Made by a program: the position numbers and the translations under genes. A DNA stretch of 35,673 nt from Oxalobacteraceae bacterium (GTDB lineage: Bacteria; Pseudomonadota; Gammaproteobacteria; Burkholderiales; Burkholderiaceae_D): positions 1 to 35,673 of the forward strand of contig JAIZVZ010000035.1 of the NCBI GenBank assembly GCA_021768485.1. Reading direction: 5' to 3'. Below the pieces are notes generated by a model. It searched no databases. It saw only the letters and a list, made by a program, of their open reading frames with translations, and had not been told where the DNA came from. Shown here in pieces: positions 1-6,559 of this stretch (position 1 is its first letter; every line of letters starts with the position of its first letter).

Positions 1-651
1 CTCGAAGACGCCGGCAAGGTGATCGGCGTGGTGCCGGCCGTGCTCGGCCTGTCGTGGTACGACTGCGTGGTGAGCGGCATGGAAATGCACGCCGGCCCGA
101 CGCCGATGGCGCTGCGGCGCGACGCCCTGCAGGTGTCGACCGTGATCATGCAGGAAGTGGTGGCGATCGCCAATCGCTATCAGCCCTACGGGCGCGGCAC
201 GGTCGGTTTCGTGCAGGTGTTCCCGAACAGCCGCAATGTGATTCCCGGCGAAGTGCGCTTCAGTATCGACTTGCGTAACGTCAGCACCGAGTTGCTGACC
301 GCGATGCATGAAGAGATGCTGGCCTTTGTCGACAAGGTGCGCGCCGACAGCGGCCTCGGCGTCAGTCTCGAATGCGTCTCGTATTATCCGCCATGCCCGT
401 TCGACCCCGACTGCGTGGCGGCCGTGCGCAAGGCCACCGCCAGCCTCGGCTATGAGGCCATGGACGTGGTCTCGGGCGCCGGCCACGATGCCGTCTATAC
501 CGCGCGCCTGGCGCCGTCGGGCATGGTATTTGTGCCATGTAAGGACGGCATCAGCCATAATGAAATCGAAGACGCCGAGCCGGCGCATCTGGCCGCCGGC
601 TGCAATGTGCTGCTGCATGCAATGCTGCAGTGCGCGCAGGTGCAGCCCTGA
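1..651 (+). CDS. M20-family Zn-dependent amidase/carbamoylase, C-terminal part
   Basis: The reading frame is open from the first base, so the N-terminus lies outside the window. The visible 216 residues fit the C-terminal half of the M20 family that includes N-carbamoyl-L-amino acid hydrolase, beta-ureidopropionase and allantoate amidohydrolase. These enzymes hydrolyse carbamoyl or ureido groups using two divalent metals. The dimerisation-domain stretch MEMHAGPTPMALRRDAL matches the HAG-TPM-RRDA signature. Near the end, SGAGHDA and the metal-ligand motif GISHNEIE are intact. The substrate cannot be decided from this half alone. A CodA-like cytosine deaminase lies about 2 kb downstream, which would fit pyrimidine or hydantoin catabolism, but another gene set lies between and there is no operon link. 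Family assignment is firm; substrate is open. Confidence 0.9.
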   Translation, partial: LEDAGKVIGVVPAVLGLSWYDCVVSGMEMHAGPTPMALRRDALQVSTVIMQEVVAIANRYQPYGRGTVGFVQVFPNSRNVIPGEVRFSIDLRNVSTELLTAMHEEMLAFVDKVRADSGLGVSLECVSYYPPCPFDPDCVAAVRKATASLGYEAMDVVSGAGHDAVYTARLAPSGMVFVPCKDGISHNEIEDAEPAHLAAGCNVLLHAMLQCAQVQP

Positions 652-719
652 GCCTGGCGGCTGGCGCCTGCGGCGGCATTCTGGCTTGTGTGGCGTCGTC
701 ATTGCTCTAGCGCATTTAA

Positions 720-762
720 CCTTCCAGCGTGTATGCTTGTCACATTGACGATTACTGGAAGG
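720..762 (+). promoter_or_regulatory. Inverted repeat covering the Shine-Dalgarno of the 768 gene
   Basis: CCTTCCAG at 720-727 and CTGGAAGG at 755-762 are perfect 8-bp complements separated by 27 nt. The right arm contains the ribosome-binding site GGAAGG of the gene starting at 768. If transcribed, the left arm could pair with and mask that site. A DNA operator is the alternative. Confidence 0.4.
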
Positions 763-767
763 ATGCC

Positions 768-1529
768 ATGCGCCTGAAAAAACTGTTTGCCCTGACTTGT
801 TTGTGCAGCCTGACAACGTTGGCGATGGCCGACGAAGAGGCTGCCATCACGCCCTACCGTCCCTCGGTATCGAATCCGGCGCAGTTGTCGGCGCCGGGCC
901 AGCTCGAGCTGGAAATGGGCGGCTTGAGCAGCAAGGCCGACGACGGCCGGCGCAACAGCGTGCCTTACCTGTTCAAACTGGCGTTCACGCCGCAATGGGG
1001 GCTGTTGCTGGGCGGCGAGGCGCTGGTATCGAGCCCGCTCGAACAGGGGCGGGCGCACGGTCTCGGCGATACCTCGGTCGCGCTCAAGCGGGCCTTCCTG
1101 ATCGACGACGCCACTGCCTTCGGGCTGGAGATGGGCGTCAAGCTGCCCACGGCGCGCGACGTCATCGGCAGCGGCAAACACGATCTGACGCTCAATTCGA
1201 TTTTCAGCAAGGATGTCGGGATTCTGCATATCGACACCAATTTCAATCTGACCCGCATCGGCCTCGAGCAGGAAGGCGCTGCGCGCACGCAATCGGGACT
1301 GTCGAGTTCATTTTCAGTGCCGGTGGCGGCGCAGTGGGGCGCCACCGCCGAACTGTCGGGAACGCACCGCGCCGGCGCCGCCACTACCGCGCAGTTGCTG
1401 ACGGCGCTGGCCTACAGTCCGAGCAAGCGCCTGACTTTCGATTTCGGCCTCGCCAAGGGCTTGAATCGTGCCAGCGACGACTGGTCGCTGTTTGCCGGCG
1501 TGGTGCTGCCTTTGGCCAAAGTCTGGTAA
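768..1529 (+). CDS. Exported beta-barrel-type protein (phenol MetA-like transporter family)
   Basis: 253 residues. The start at 768 is chosen over an in-frame ATG at 729 because it is preceded by GGAAGG at 5-nt spacing and opens a clean signal peptide (MRLKKLFALTCLCSLTTLAMA, cleaved near residue 21). The mature part has the alternating hydrophobic/polar strands and closing aromatic residue (ends in VW) of outer-membrane barrels. SAPGQLELEMGG near the N-terminus and LKLPTARD-like and FNL segments recall the family named after the meta-pathway phenol degradation protein, usually annotated simply as transporter. The substrate is unknown. It stands alone on the plus strand between the M20 hydrolase and a GST, with a 13-bp tandem repeat directly after its stop. 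Confidence 0.7.
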   Translation: MRLKKLFALTCLCSLTTLAMADEEAAITPYRPSVSNPAQLSAPGQLELEMGGLSSKADDGRRNSVPYLFKLAFTPQWGLLLGGEALVSSPLEQGRAHGLGDTSVALKRAFLIDDATAFGLEMGVKLPTARDVIGSGKHDLTLNSIFSKDVGILHIDTNFNLTRIGLEQEGAARTQSGLSSSFSVPVAAQWGATAELSGTHRAGAATTAQLLTALAYSPSKRLTFDFGLAKGLNRASDDWSLFAGVVLPLAKVW

Positions 1530-1546
1530 ACATCGGTAAGAAAGCA

Positions 1547-1612
1547 GGCAAAAAAACGTCGGCAAAAAACGTCGGCAAAAATAGCCGGCAAAAATAGCCG
1601 GCACAAAACGCC
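1547..1612. repeat. 13-bp intergenic tandem repeat, five units
   Basis: Units begin at 1547, 1561, 1574, 1587 and 1600 and follow the pattern GGCAAAAAtAGCC / GGCAAAAAACGTC, with the first unit one A longer. It lies 17 nt after the stop of the barrel-protein gene and before the GST gene. No hairpin with a T-run is evident, so it is not an ordinary intrinsic terminator. Confidence 0.85.
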
Positions 1613-1678
1613 CGACAGACCGGCCCGGCGGCGCCGGCCTTACTCTGTCGGCAATCTGTCATTTATGGGAGCAAGCGC

Positions 1679-2350
1679 ATGATCGTGGTTCATCATCTGA
1701 ATAATTCGCGCTCGCAGCGCGTGCTGTGGCTGCTCGAAGAATTGGGCCTGGAATACGAGGTCGTGCGCTACGAGCGCGATCCGCAGACCATGCTGGCACC
1801 GGCTTCGTTGCGCGCCATCCATCCGCTCGGAAAATCGCCGGTCATCACCGATGGCGCTTTGACGATCGCCGAGTCGGGCGCCATCATCGAGTATCTGATC
1901 GAGCGTTACGGCGCCGGCCGCCTGATTCCGGCACCGGCCAGCGCCGAGCGTTTGCAATATACGTATTGGCTGCATTTCGCCGAAGGCTCGGCCATGCCGC
2001 CTTTGTTGATGAAGCTGGTGTTCGACAAGATCGAGCGGCAGCCGATGCCGTTTTTCATCAAGCCGATAGCGCGGGCGATTGCGCAGCGCGTTAAAGGCAG
2101 TTTTATTTCACCGCAAATCGAGAGCCAGCTGAACTTCATTGAGGCCACGCTTGCCGCGCAGGCCTGGCTGGCCGGCGCGGCGTTCAGCGCGGCCGATATC
2201 CAGATGAGTTTTCCGCTGGAAGCGGCGCAGGCGCGCGGCGGATCCGTGGCCGATCGGCCCATGCTGCGCGCTTATCTCGAGCGTATTCATCAGCGACCGG
2301 CTTATCTGCGCGCGCTCGAGCGCGGCGGGCCGTATGCTTTGCTGAGCTGA
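1679..2350 (+). CDS. Glutathione S-transferase family protein
   Basis: 223 residues, the usual length of a cytosolic GST. The N-terminal thioredoxin-like domain (about residues 1-80) begins MIVVHHLNNSRSQRVLWLLEELGL, with the SRSQR stretch at the usual glutathione-activating Ser/Tyr position. The cis-proline motif appears as GKSPVITD and the glutathione gamma-glutamyl site as ESGAIIEYL. The rest is the all-helical C-terminal domain with the N-capping SAADIQMSFPLE segment. A GGGAGC ribosome-binding site lies 6-7 nt before the ATG. It should conjugate glutathione to electrophiles or act as a glutathione-dependent reductase. The specific substrate is not visible. It is monocistronic. Confidence 0.92.
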   Translation: MIVVHHLNNSRSQRVLWLLEELGLEYEVVRYERDPQTMLAPASLRAIHPLGKSPVITDGALTIAESGAIIEYLIERYGAGRLIPAPASAERLQYTYWLHFAEGSAMPPLLMKLVFDKIERQPMPFFIKPIARAIAQRVKGSFISPQIESQLNFIEATLAAQAWLAGAAFSAADIQMSFPLEAAQARGGSVADRPMLRAYLERIHQRPAYLRALERGGPYALLS

Positions 2351-2431
2351 GCTGGTCCATGCCGGGTACGGCAGCCTGCTCGTCGCCTGCAATGCCTGCT
2401 GTGCGATGCCTTGATGCGCTGCTCCGATATC

Positions 2432-2647
2432 TCAATTGAGTGCATCGAAAGCGTCTTTTTCAGCCTGGCTCATGCGCTTGGCGCTGACGGTGACGGTTTG
2501 CAGCGGCGCTGGCACGTTCACGGCTTGTGCGCTGCTGCGCAGGCCTTGCGGCGCATTGGCGCTGACGTGGGCCTGGGCGTAACCGGTGCCTAGGGACAGC
2601 GCGACGCTGATCAGGAAAATGGCTTCCATGTTTTTGGCGATTTTCAT
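2432..2647 (-). CDS. Small exported protein of unknown function
   Basis: 71 residues from an ATG at 2647, chosen over an upstream in-frame ATG because AAAGGATTCAAA precedes it. The N-terminus is a signal peptide (MKIAKNMEAIFLISVALSLGT, then AQA cleavage near residue 25). The mature peptide is only about 45 residues and ends VTVSAKRMSQAEKDAFDALN. Small exported proteins ending in a V-A/S-KRMS-x-x-EK-x-x-FDA tail recur in Burkholderiales (recollection, not a search). No function can be assigned. It is divergent from the deaminase gene at 2829, sharing a 181-bp intergenic region. Confidence 0.6.
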   Translation of the reverse strand: MKIAKNMEAIFLISVALSLGTGYAQAHVSANAPQGLRSSAQAVNVPAPLQTVTVSAKRMSQAEKDAFDALN

Positions 2648-2828
2648 TTTGAATCCTTTGGGCTTGGTGGTTGATCGGTGGTCGAGTGGTGTTGGTACGC
2701 TTGCACTGTAGCGATTGCCGCCTGGCGGCGCCAACGCTATGCGACGAAGCGTGAAAATCGCGGATCAAACGATGGAAATTGGCGGATGGACGACGGTTGC
2801 CGCGTTTGCGGAATGAGGAAAAAAATCT

Positions 2829-4097
2829 ATGGATTTGCTGATACGTAATGCCAATTTGCCCGACGGCCGTGGCGCTGTCGATATTGCCATTCTCGACGGG
2901 CGCATCGCGCAGGTCGGGCCGCAGCTGGCGCTGCGCGGACGCGAGGAAATCGATGCTGCCGGCGCCCTGGTGACGCCGCCCTTTGTCGATGCCCACTTTC
3001 ATATGGATGCGACACTCAGTTATGGCTTGCCGCGCATCAATGAATCGGGCACTTTGCTCGAGGGCATTGCGTTGTGGGGAGAATTAAAGCCACACCTGAC
3101 CCAGGAAGCCTTGATCGCGCGCGCGCTGCAGTATTGCGACTGGGCCGTGGCGCGCGGCTTGCTGGCCATTCGCACCCACGTCGATGTGTGCGATGAGCGC
3201 TTGCTGGCGGTTGAGGCCTTGCTTGAGGTCAAGCGCCAGGTTGCGCCCTATCTCGACATGCAGCTGGTGGCCTTTCCGCAGGATGGCTTGTTGCGCAGTC
3301 CGAATGCATTTGCCAATTTGCAACGTGCAATTGCCATGGGCGTCGATGTGGTGGGCGGCATTCCGCATTTCGAGCGCAGCATGGAGCAGGGGGCCGAGTC
3401 GGTGCGTTTGCTGTGCGCTTTTGCCGCCGATAAAGGTTTGCGGGTCGATATGCATTGCGACGAATCCGATGACCCCTTGTCGCGCCATATCGAGACCCTG
3501 GCTTTTTATGCGCAGCAGATGGGCTTGCAGGGACGGGTGGCCGGTTCGCATCTGACTTCGATGCATTCGATGGATAATTATTATGTCAGTAAATTATTGC
3601 CCCTGATTCGAGAAGCCGGCGTGGCCGCGATTGCCAATCCCCTCATTAATATTACGCTGCAAGGGCGGCACGACAGCTATCCGAAGCGGCGCGGCATGAC
3701 GCGGGTGCCGGAAATGATGGCTGCCGGCATCGATTGCGCGTTTGGCCACGATTGCGTGATGGACCCGTGGTACAGCCTCGGTTCCGCCGACATGCTGGAA
3801 GTGGCGCACATGGGCTTGCATGTGGCGCAAATGACGAGCCAGAGTGCGATGCGGGCCTGCTTTGATGCCGTCACCGTCAATCCGGCCCGCATCCTCGGCT
3901 TGCCGGGCTATGGCCTGCAGCCGGGCTGTCATGCCGATCTCGTCATTCTCGATGCGCGCGATGCGGTCGAAGCGCTGCGCCTGCGTGCCGGCCGCCGTTA
4001 TGTGATTCGACGCGGCAAGGTGATCAGCCGCGCGCCGGCCATGCCGGCGCAATTGCACTTGCCGGGGCGGCCCGGGCAAGTCGATTTCCGCCTGTAG
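2829..4097 (+). CDS. codA: Cytosine deaminase-like amidohydrolase
   Basis: 422 residues against 427 for E. coli CodA, and the sequence tracks it along its length with a constant offset of five. Metal ligands DAHFH (His56, His58), His209 in DMHCDE, His241 in GSH and Asp308 in FGHD are present, as are Gln151 of VAFPQ and the catalytic Glu212. The family deaminates cytosine to uracil in pyrimidine salvage; members use Fe or Zn. One key residue differs: E. coli Asp314, in the pocket beside the metal ligand, is Cys309 here (FGHDC). Substrate may therefore be a cytosine analogue or another cyclic amidine. GAGGAA at 2815-2820 is a good ribosome-binding site. No cytosine permease lies next to it. Family is firm, exact substrate is not. 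Confidence 0.85.
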   Translation: MDLLIRNANLPDGRGAVDIAILDGRIAQVGPQLALRGREEIDAAGALVTPPFVDAHFHMDATLSYGLPRINESGTLLEGIALWGELKPHLTQEALIARALQYCDWAVARGLLAIRTHVDVCDERLLAVEALLEVKRQVAPYLDMQLVAFPQDGLLRSPNAFANLQRAIAMGVDVVGGIPHFERSMEQGAESVRLLCAFAADKGLRVDMHCDESDDPLSRHIETLAFYAQQMGLQGRVAGSHLTSMHSMDNYYVSKLLPLIREAGVAAIANPLINITLQGRHDSYPKRRGMTRVPEMMAAGIDCAFGHDCVMDPWYSLGSADMLEVAHMGLHVAQMTSQSAMRACFDAVTVNPARILGLPGYGLQPGCHADLVILDARDAVEALRLRAGRRYVIRRGKVISRAPAMPAQLHLPGRPGQVDFRL

Positions 4098-4141
4098 GCG
4101 GCGTCGGCGGTCGCTGTTGCAAATAAAATGTTTGGAATGGC

Positions 4142-4168
4142 TAAAGTATCGCGGGGGCTTGTCGTAAA
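4142..4168 (+). promoter_or_regulatory. Sigma-28 (FliA)-type promoter for the YjfB-like gene
   Basis: TAAAGTAT-N11-GTCGTAAA, compared with the enterobacterial FliA consensus TAAAGTTT-N11-GCCGATAA: 7 of 8 at -35, exact 11-nt spacer, partial match at -10. The predicted start near 4175 leaves a leader of about 59 nt. Confidence 0.65.
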
Positions 4169-4233
4169 CTGAAGTATGGCCTGCCGGTAAATGATATTTA
4201 GTTTCCTTCAGGCATCTTTCGGAGAGCTTAGAA

Positions 4234-4440
4234 ATGGATATTTCTGCAACTTCCAGTGCGACCCCCAGTGTCGCCGAAACAGGCACCAAGGTCGAGGAGG
4301 ATGCGACATTGCTGCGGCGCGAGCTCAAGATCGAGGGGGCGACGACGACTGCCTTGATCGATTCGGTGCCGGCGACGACGGCCAGCAGTTCAGGCAATCT
4401 GCCTTCGCATCTGGGGCAAAACGTCAACACGACCGCATGA
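4234..4440 (+). CDS. Putative motility protein, YjfB family
   Basis: 68 residues, matching the small YjfB-type putative motility family in length, the MDIS/MDVS opening and the ending PSHLGQNVNTTA, where P-HLGQN-xxT is the family signature. The middle is Ala/Thr/Ser-rich and likely largely helical or disordered. GGAGAG at 4221-4226 precedes the ATG by 7 nt. The family is found in flagellated bacteria; its molecular role is not established. A sigma-28-like promoter upstream and fliT 1.3 kb away with its own such promoter support a late flagellar regulon gene. The gene is followed by a short perfect inverted repeat, TCGATT-G-AATCGA (4444-4456), without a T-run. Confidence 0.72.
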   Translation: MDISATSSATPSVAETGTKVEEDATLLRRELKIEGATTTALIDSVPATTASSSGNLPSHLGQNVNTTA

Positions 4441-4606
4441 AAGTCGATTGAATCGATGTAATCGCAGCACGTTTTTCGTGTTCGATCGCATGGACGACCC
4501 GTTTTCGTCATTTTCGATGGCGAGGGCGGGTTTTGTTTTTTAGGGGCCGCTTGGCCGCCCGGCCGGAACCGGGGCGGTGTCGCGCTTACGGCGCTTATTT
4601 TCGTGC

Positions 4607-4876
4607 TTATTTATGGAATGCGGCCATCACGGCCGATTCGCCGTTGCTCTCGCGCTGGCGCATGGCAGACATGTGGCGCAAGGTCTGCAGCTGAATTAAC
4701 TCTTGCCTGGCGGTTTCCAGTGCCAGTTCGAGGTTGCTGCGCTCGGTTTTGTAAAAGCCATCGTCGCGTTGTTCGGTGCGCAGCAAGAGTTTTTCTGCTT
4801 CACGAATGGCAACGGTCAATTCCCGGATCAGGTTGTCATTGATGGCGGAAAGTATTTCGGGATCGTCTTGCGTCAT
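4607..4876 (-). CDS. Small helical cytoplasmic protein of unknown function
   Basis: 89 residues, no signal peptide or membrane segment. Almost the whole length is predicted by eye to be charged amphipathic helix (NLIRELTVAIREAEKLLLRTEQ and LELALETARQELIQLQTLRHM), so a coiled-coil or helical hairpin is likely. AAAGGAC precedes the ATG at a good distance, which supports it as a real gene. It is not recognised as a named family. It lies between the two flagellum-linked genes but on the opposite strand and without a sigma-28-like element, so a motility role is not supported. Confidence 0.6.
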   Translation of the reverse strand: MTQDDPEILSAINDNLIRELTVAIREAEKLLLRTEQRDDGFYKTERSNLELALETARQELIQLQTLRHMSAMRQRESNGESAVMAAFHK

Positions 4877-5000
4877 CGCTCGTCCTTTCCTCTCGATTGA
4901 CCTCTCAATATAAACAAGATGTGAAATTCAACATTGCGGTGGATCAATTAATGTTAATTCATGGCTTGTGAATAATCGATAATCTCGGGCTATTTTTATT

Positions 5001-5219
5001 TCAGGCCTGCTTTACTGTAATGCGCAAATCGCCGATCTGGACTTTTTGATTGGCGCGAATTTTGCAGGTTTTTCTCAGTTCTTTCTTGCCATCAACTTTG
5101 ACTGCGCCGCTGGCAACCAGCATCTTGCCGGCGCCGCCGCTGTCGCAAACGCCGATCAATTTTAATAATTGATTCAATTCGATGTATTCACCGTTCAAAT
5201 CGAAGTTTAGGTCTTGCAT
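5001..5219 (-). CDS. S4-domain RNA-binding protein, YbcJ-like
   Basis: 72 residues, almost entirely one S4 RNA-binding domain. It resembles E. coli YbcJ (70 residues): IELNQLLKLIGVCDSGGAGKMLVASG followed by VKVDGKKELRKTCKIRANQKVQIG corresponds to the L-x-LL-x-GW-x-SG-x-A-K and VKVDG-x-E-x-RK-R-CKI-x-G-Q pattern. The start at 5219 is preferred because TAAAGGATGAC lies just upstream; a longer frame adds a basic tail with no support. Members bind structured RNA, probably rRNA or tRNA. It is a single gene followed by its own spacer. Confidence 0.85.
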   Translation of the reverse strand: MQDLNFDLNGEYIELNQLLKLIGVCDSGGAGKMLVASGAVKVDGKKELRKTCKIRANQKVQIGDLRITVKQA

Positions 5220-5355
5220 GTCATCCTTTAAAATCTTGTCTTGATTGAATGTGCGCGGAAATTTTTGGCGCGGTATGTGAGGTCGCGCACAGTCGCGCGT
5301 CAACCCCTGGTGCAATTATAGGTCAGCAGTGATGCATGGTGGCGTTGCTTATGTT

Positions 5356-5446
5356 GAAAGGTAATTTTGCCAAAAAGTAATTTTCCGAAAAGGCGACTTG
5401 CCGAAAGGTGACTTGCCGAAAAGGCGACTTGCCGAAAGGTGGCGCG
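5356..5446. repeat. 15/16-bp intergenic tandem repeat, about six units
   Basis: Units start at 5356, 5372, 5387, 5403, 5418 and 5434. Units three and five are identical (GAAAAGGCGACTTGCC); unit four lacks one base; the first two carry TAATTTT in place of CGACTTG; the sixth is partial. The alternating 15/16 length means the array is not in one reading frame and is unlikely to be coding. Confidence 0.88.
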
Positions 5447-5639
5447 GGGTTGGGGTGCAAAGTTTTTTGGGCAAGAAATCTTGAGGGCCGCTCATGATTT
5501 TGTAATAAATTATTATTTAATTAATAATACATGGCTCATGGCGGCGATGATTTTTTGTAAATAAAATGCATGGATGGGCTGAAAAGCCGCATGCCTCTGA
5601 CTCTTTGTGAATTATTTTGAAAAAATATTCAAATAACCC

Positions 5640-5667
5640 TAAAGTTTGGCGACCCAGGTGCCGTAAT
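5640..5667 (+). promoter_or_regulatory. Sigma-28 (FliA)-type promoter for fliT
   Basis: A perfect -35 TAAAGTTT (5640-5647) is followed by GCCGTAAT at 5660-5667. Relative to the FliA consensus GCCGATAA, one base is missing within the -10 and the spacer is one longer, so the TAA keeps its usual distance. A start near 5674 gives a leader of about 36 nt. Confidence 0.62.
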
Positions 5668-5709
5668 AGAAGGACAAGCGGTAATTTATTCTTTCTTCCT
5701 GGTAGCGAT

Positions 5710-5997
5710 ATGACTTCTACTGACGTAGTTTCGATATATGAGCAGTTGGCCGGCCTGACCAATCAAATGGTAGTGGCTGCACGTACCAGCGATTGGGAAG
5801 GACTCGATCACCTGGAGCGTGAATGCGCCATCAAGGCTTCGCATGTGGCTTCGGCCGCGCCGGCTTTGTCGGGGGCTCCACGCTTGCGCAAAATTGACTT
5901 GCTCAAGCAAATCCTGGCCAATGATCGCGAAGTGCGCGATCTGACCGAGCCCTGGATGGTGCAGGTCGACAACGTCATGCACGGCGTTGCCGCCTGA
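5710..5997 (+). CDS. fliT: Flagellar export chaperone FliT
   Basis: 95 residues from the ATG at 5710; an upstream in-frame ATG at 5617 would precede the promoter and is rejected. The sequence is helical throughout, with the FliT pattern YEQLAGLTNQM, then W-x-x-L near residue 30, then R-KI-LLKQILANDREVRDLTEP-M, which corresponds to the chaperone's filament-cap-binding helix. FliT binds FliD before export, and in enterics also restrains FlhDC. It is slightly shorter than the enteric protein (about 120), lacking the C-terminal regulatory helix. No strong Shine-Dalgarno is visible. fliD and fliS are not in the window, so this copy is detached from the usual cluster. Confidence 0.8.
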   Translation: MTSTDVVSIYEQLAGLTNQMVVAARTSDWEGLDHLERECAIKASHVASAAPALSGAPRLRKIDLLKQILANDREVRDLTEPWMVQVDNVMHGVAA

Positions 5998-6016
5998 TCG
6001 GCTGCACGCTTGAACA

Positions 6017-6048
6017 CACCGGCGAGCGCCGGTGATCCCTCTTTTTTT
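6017..6048 (+). terminator. Intrinsic terminator after fliT
   Basis: Perfect 7-bp stem CACCGGC / GCCGGTG around a GAGC loop at 6017-6034, followed after 7 nt by seven T (6042-6048). It starts 20 nt after the fliT stop. Confidence 0.6.
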
Positions 6049-6161
6049 CCGTAAATCGTCTCCCTGATTGTCCCGTTTCTGGATTGCGCCACCTGCGCCG
6101 CCTTGCGCGCAAGTGGCTGACTTGGCCTGTATCGCGCGGTAATTTGCGGATCAGGCTTGGC

Positions 6162-6548
6162 TCAGGTGTGAATCAAGCGCCCGCCGCCGAACGACCAATT
6201 CTCCCAGCTTGTTTCCTTAAAGCAAATCATCACATTTTCCGGATTCAGATGCAGCTCGCTTGCGGCCAAATCGGCGACGATGTCGCTGACAATTTTTTTC
6301 TTGATTTTCACGCTGCGGCCGACCGAGAGCAAGATCTCGACCAGGACGAAATCGGCATCGCGCGCCGCGCTCAAGTCCGGATACTGGCTGTCGTAACGAA
6401 AATCGTCGGCATCGAGTTCGAGGACGCGATGAAAGCGGTCTGCCTGCGGTACGCCCGAGGCCACCAGGGCGGTGTGGACGGCCGCCAGCACCACATTTTT
6501 GAATTGCACGCTCTTGGGTTTTTGCACCGTCAAGGTAATGATAGGCAT
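6162..6548 (-). CDS. Tautomerase superfamily protein (4-OT/MIF-like)
   Basis: 128 residues, starting MPIITLTVQKP, so the catalytic N-terminal proline exposed after Met removal is present. Size and the repeated beta-alpha-beta layout (SVQFKNVVLAAVHTALVASGVP and a second IKKKIVSDIVADL) fit the two-subdomain tautomerase group. LNPENVMICFKETSWENWSFGGG near the C-terminus matches the PEDV-I-x-E-x-x-x-ENWSF-x-G motif of that group. The superfamily catalyses proton transfers on keto-enol substrates; the natural substrate is unknown. It begins 11 nt after the stop of the FimV-like gene on the same strand and is probably co-transcribed. The ribosome-binding site (AAGAGA) is weak, consistent with coupling. 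Confidence 0.82.
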   Translation of the reverse strand: MPIITLTVQKPKSVQFKNVVLAAVHTALVASGVPQADRFHRVLELDADDFRYDSQYPDLSAARDADFVLVEILLSVGRSVKIKKKIVSDIVADLAASELHLNPENVMICFKETSWENWSFGGGRLIHT

Positions 6549-6559
6549 AAAGTCATCTC

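Larger units (their letters stand above)
5220..5709. other. 490-bp intergenic region upstream of fliT
   Basis: No credible gene. It holds the divergent leader of the S4 gene, the 15/16-bp tandem repeat (5356-5446), an AT-rich inverted repeat TATTATT-N5-AATAATA (5511-5529), and the fliT promoter (5640-5667). Confidence 0.7.

Noticed and set aside
4444-4480. Possible terminator after the YjfB-like gene
   Set aside because: Two small inverted repeats are present (TCGATT-G-AATCGA and CACG/CGTG) but neither has a following T-run.
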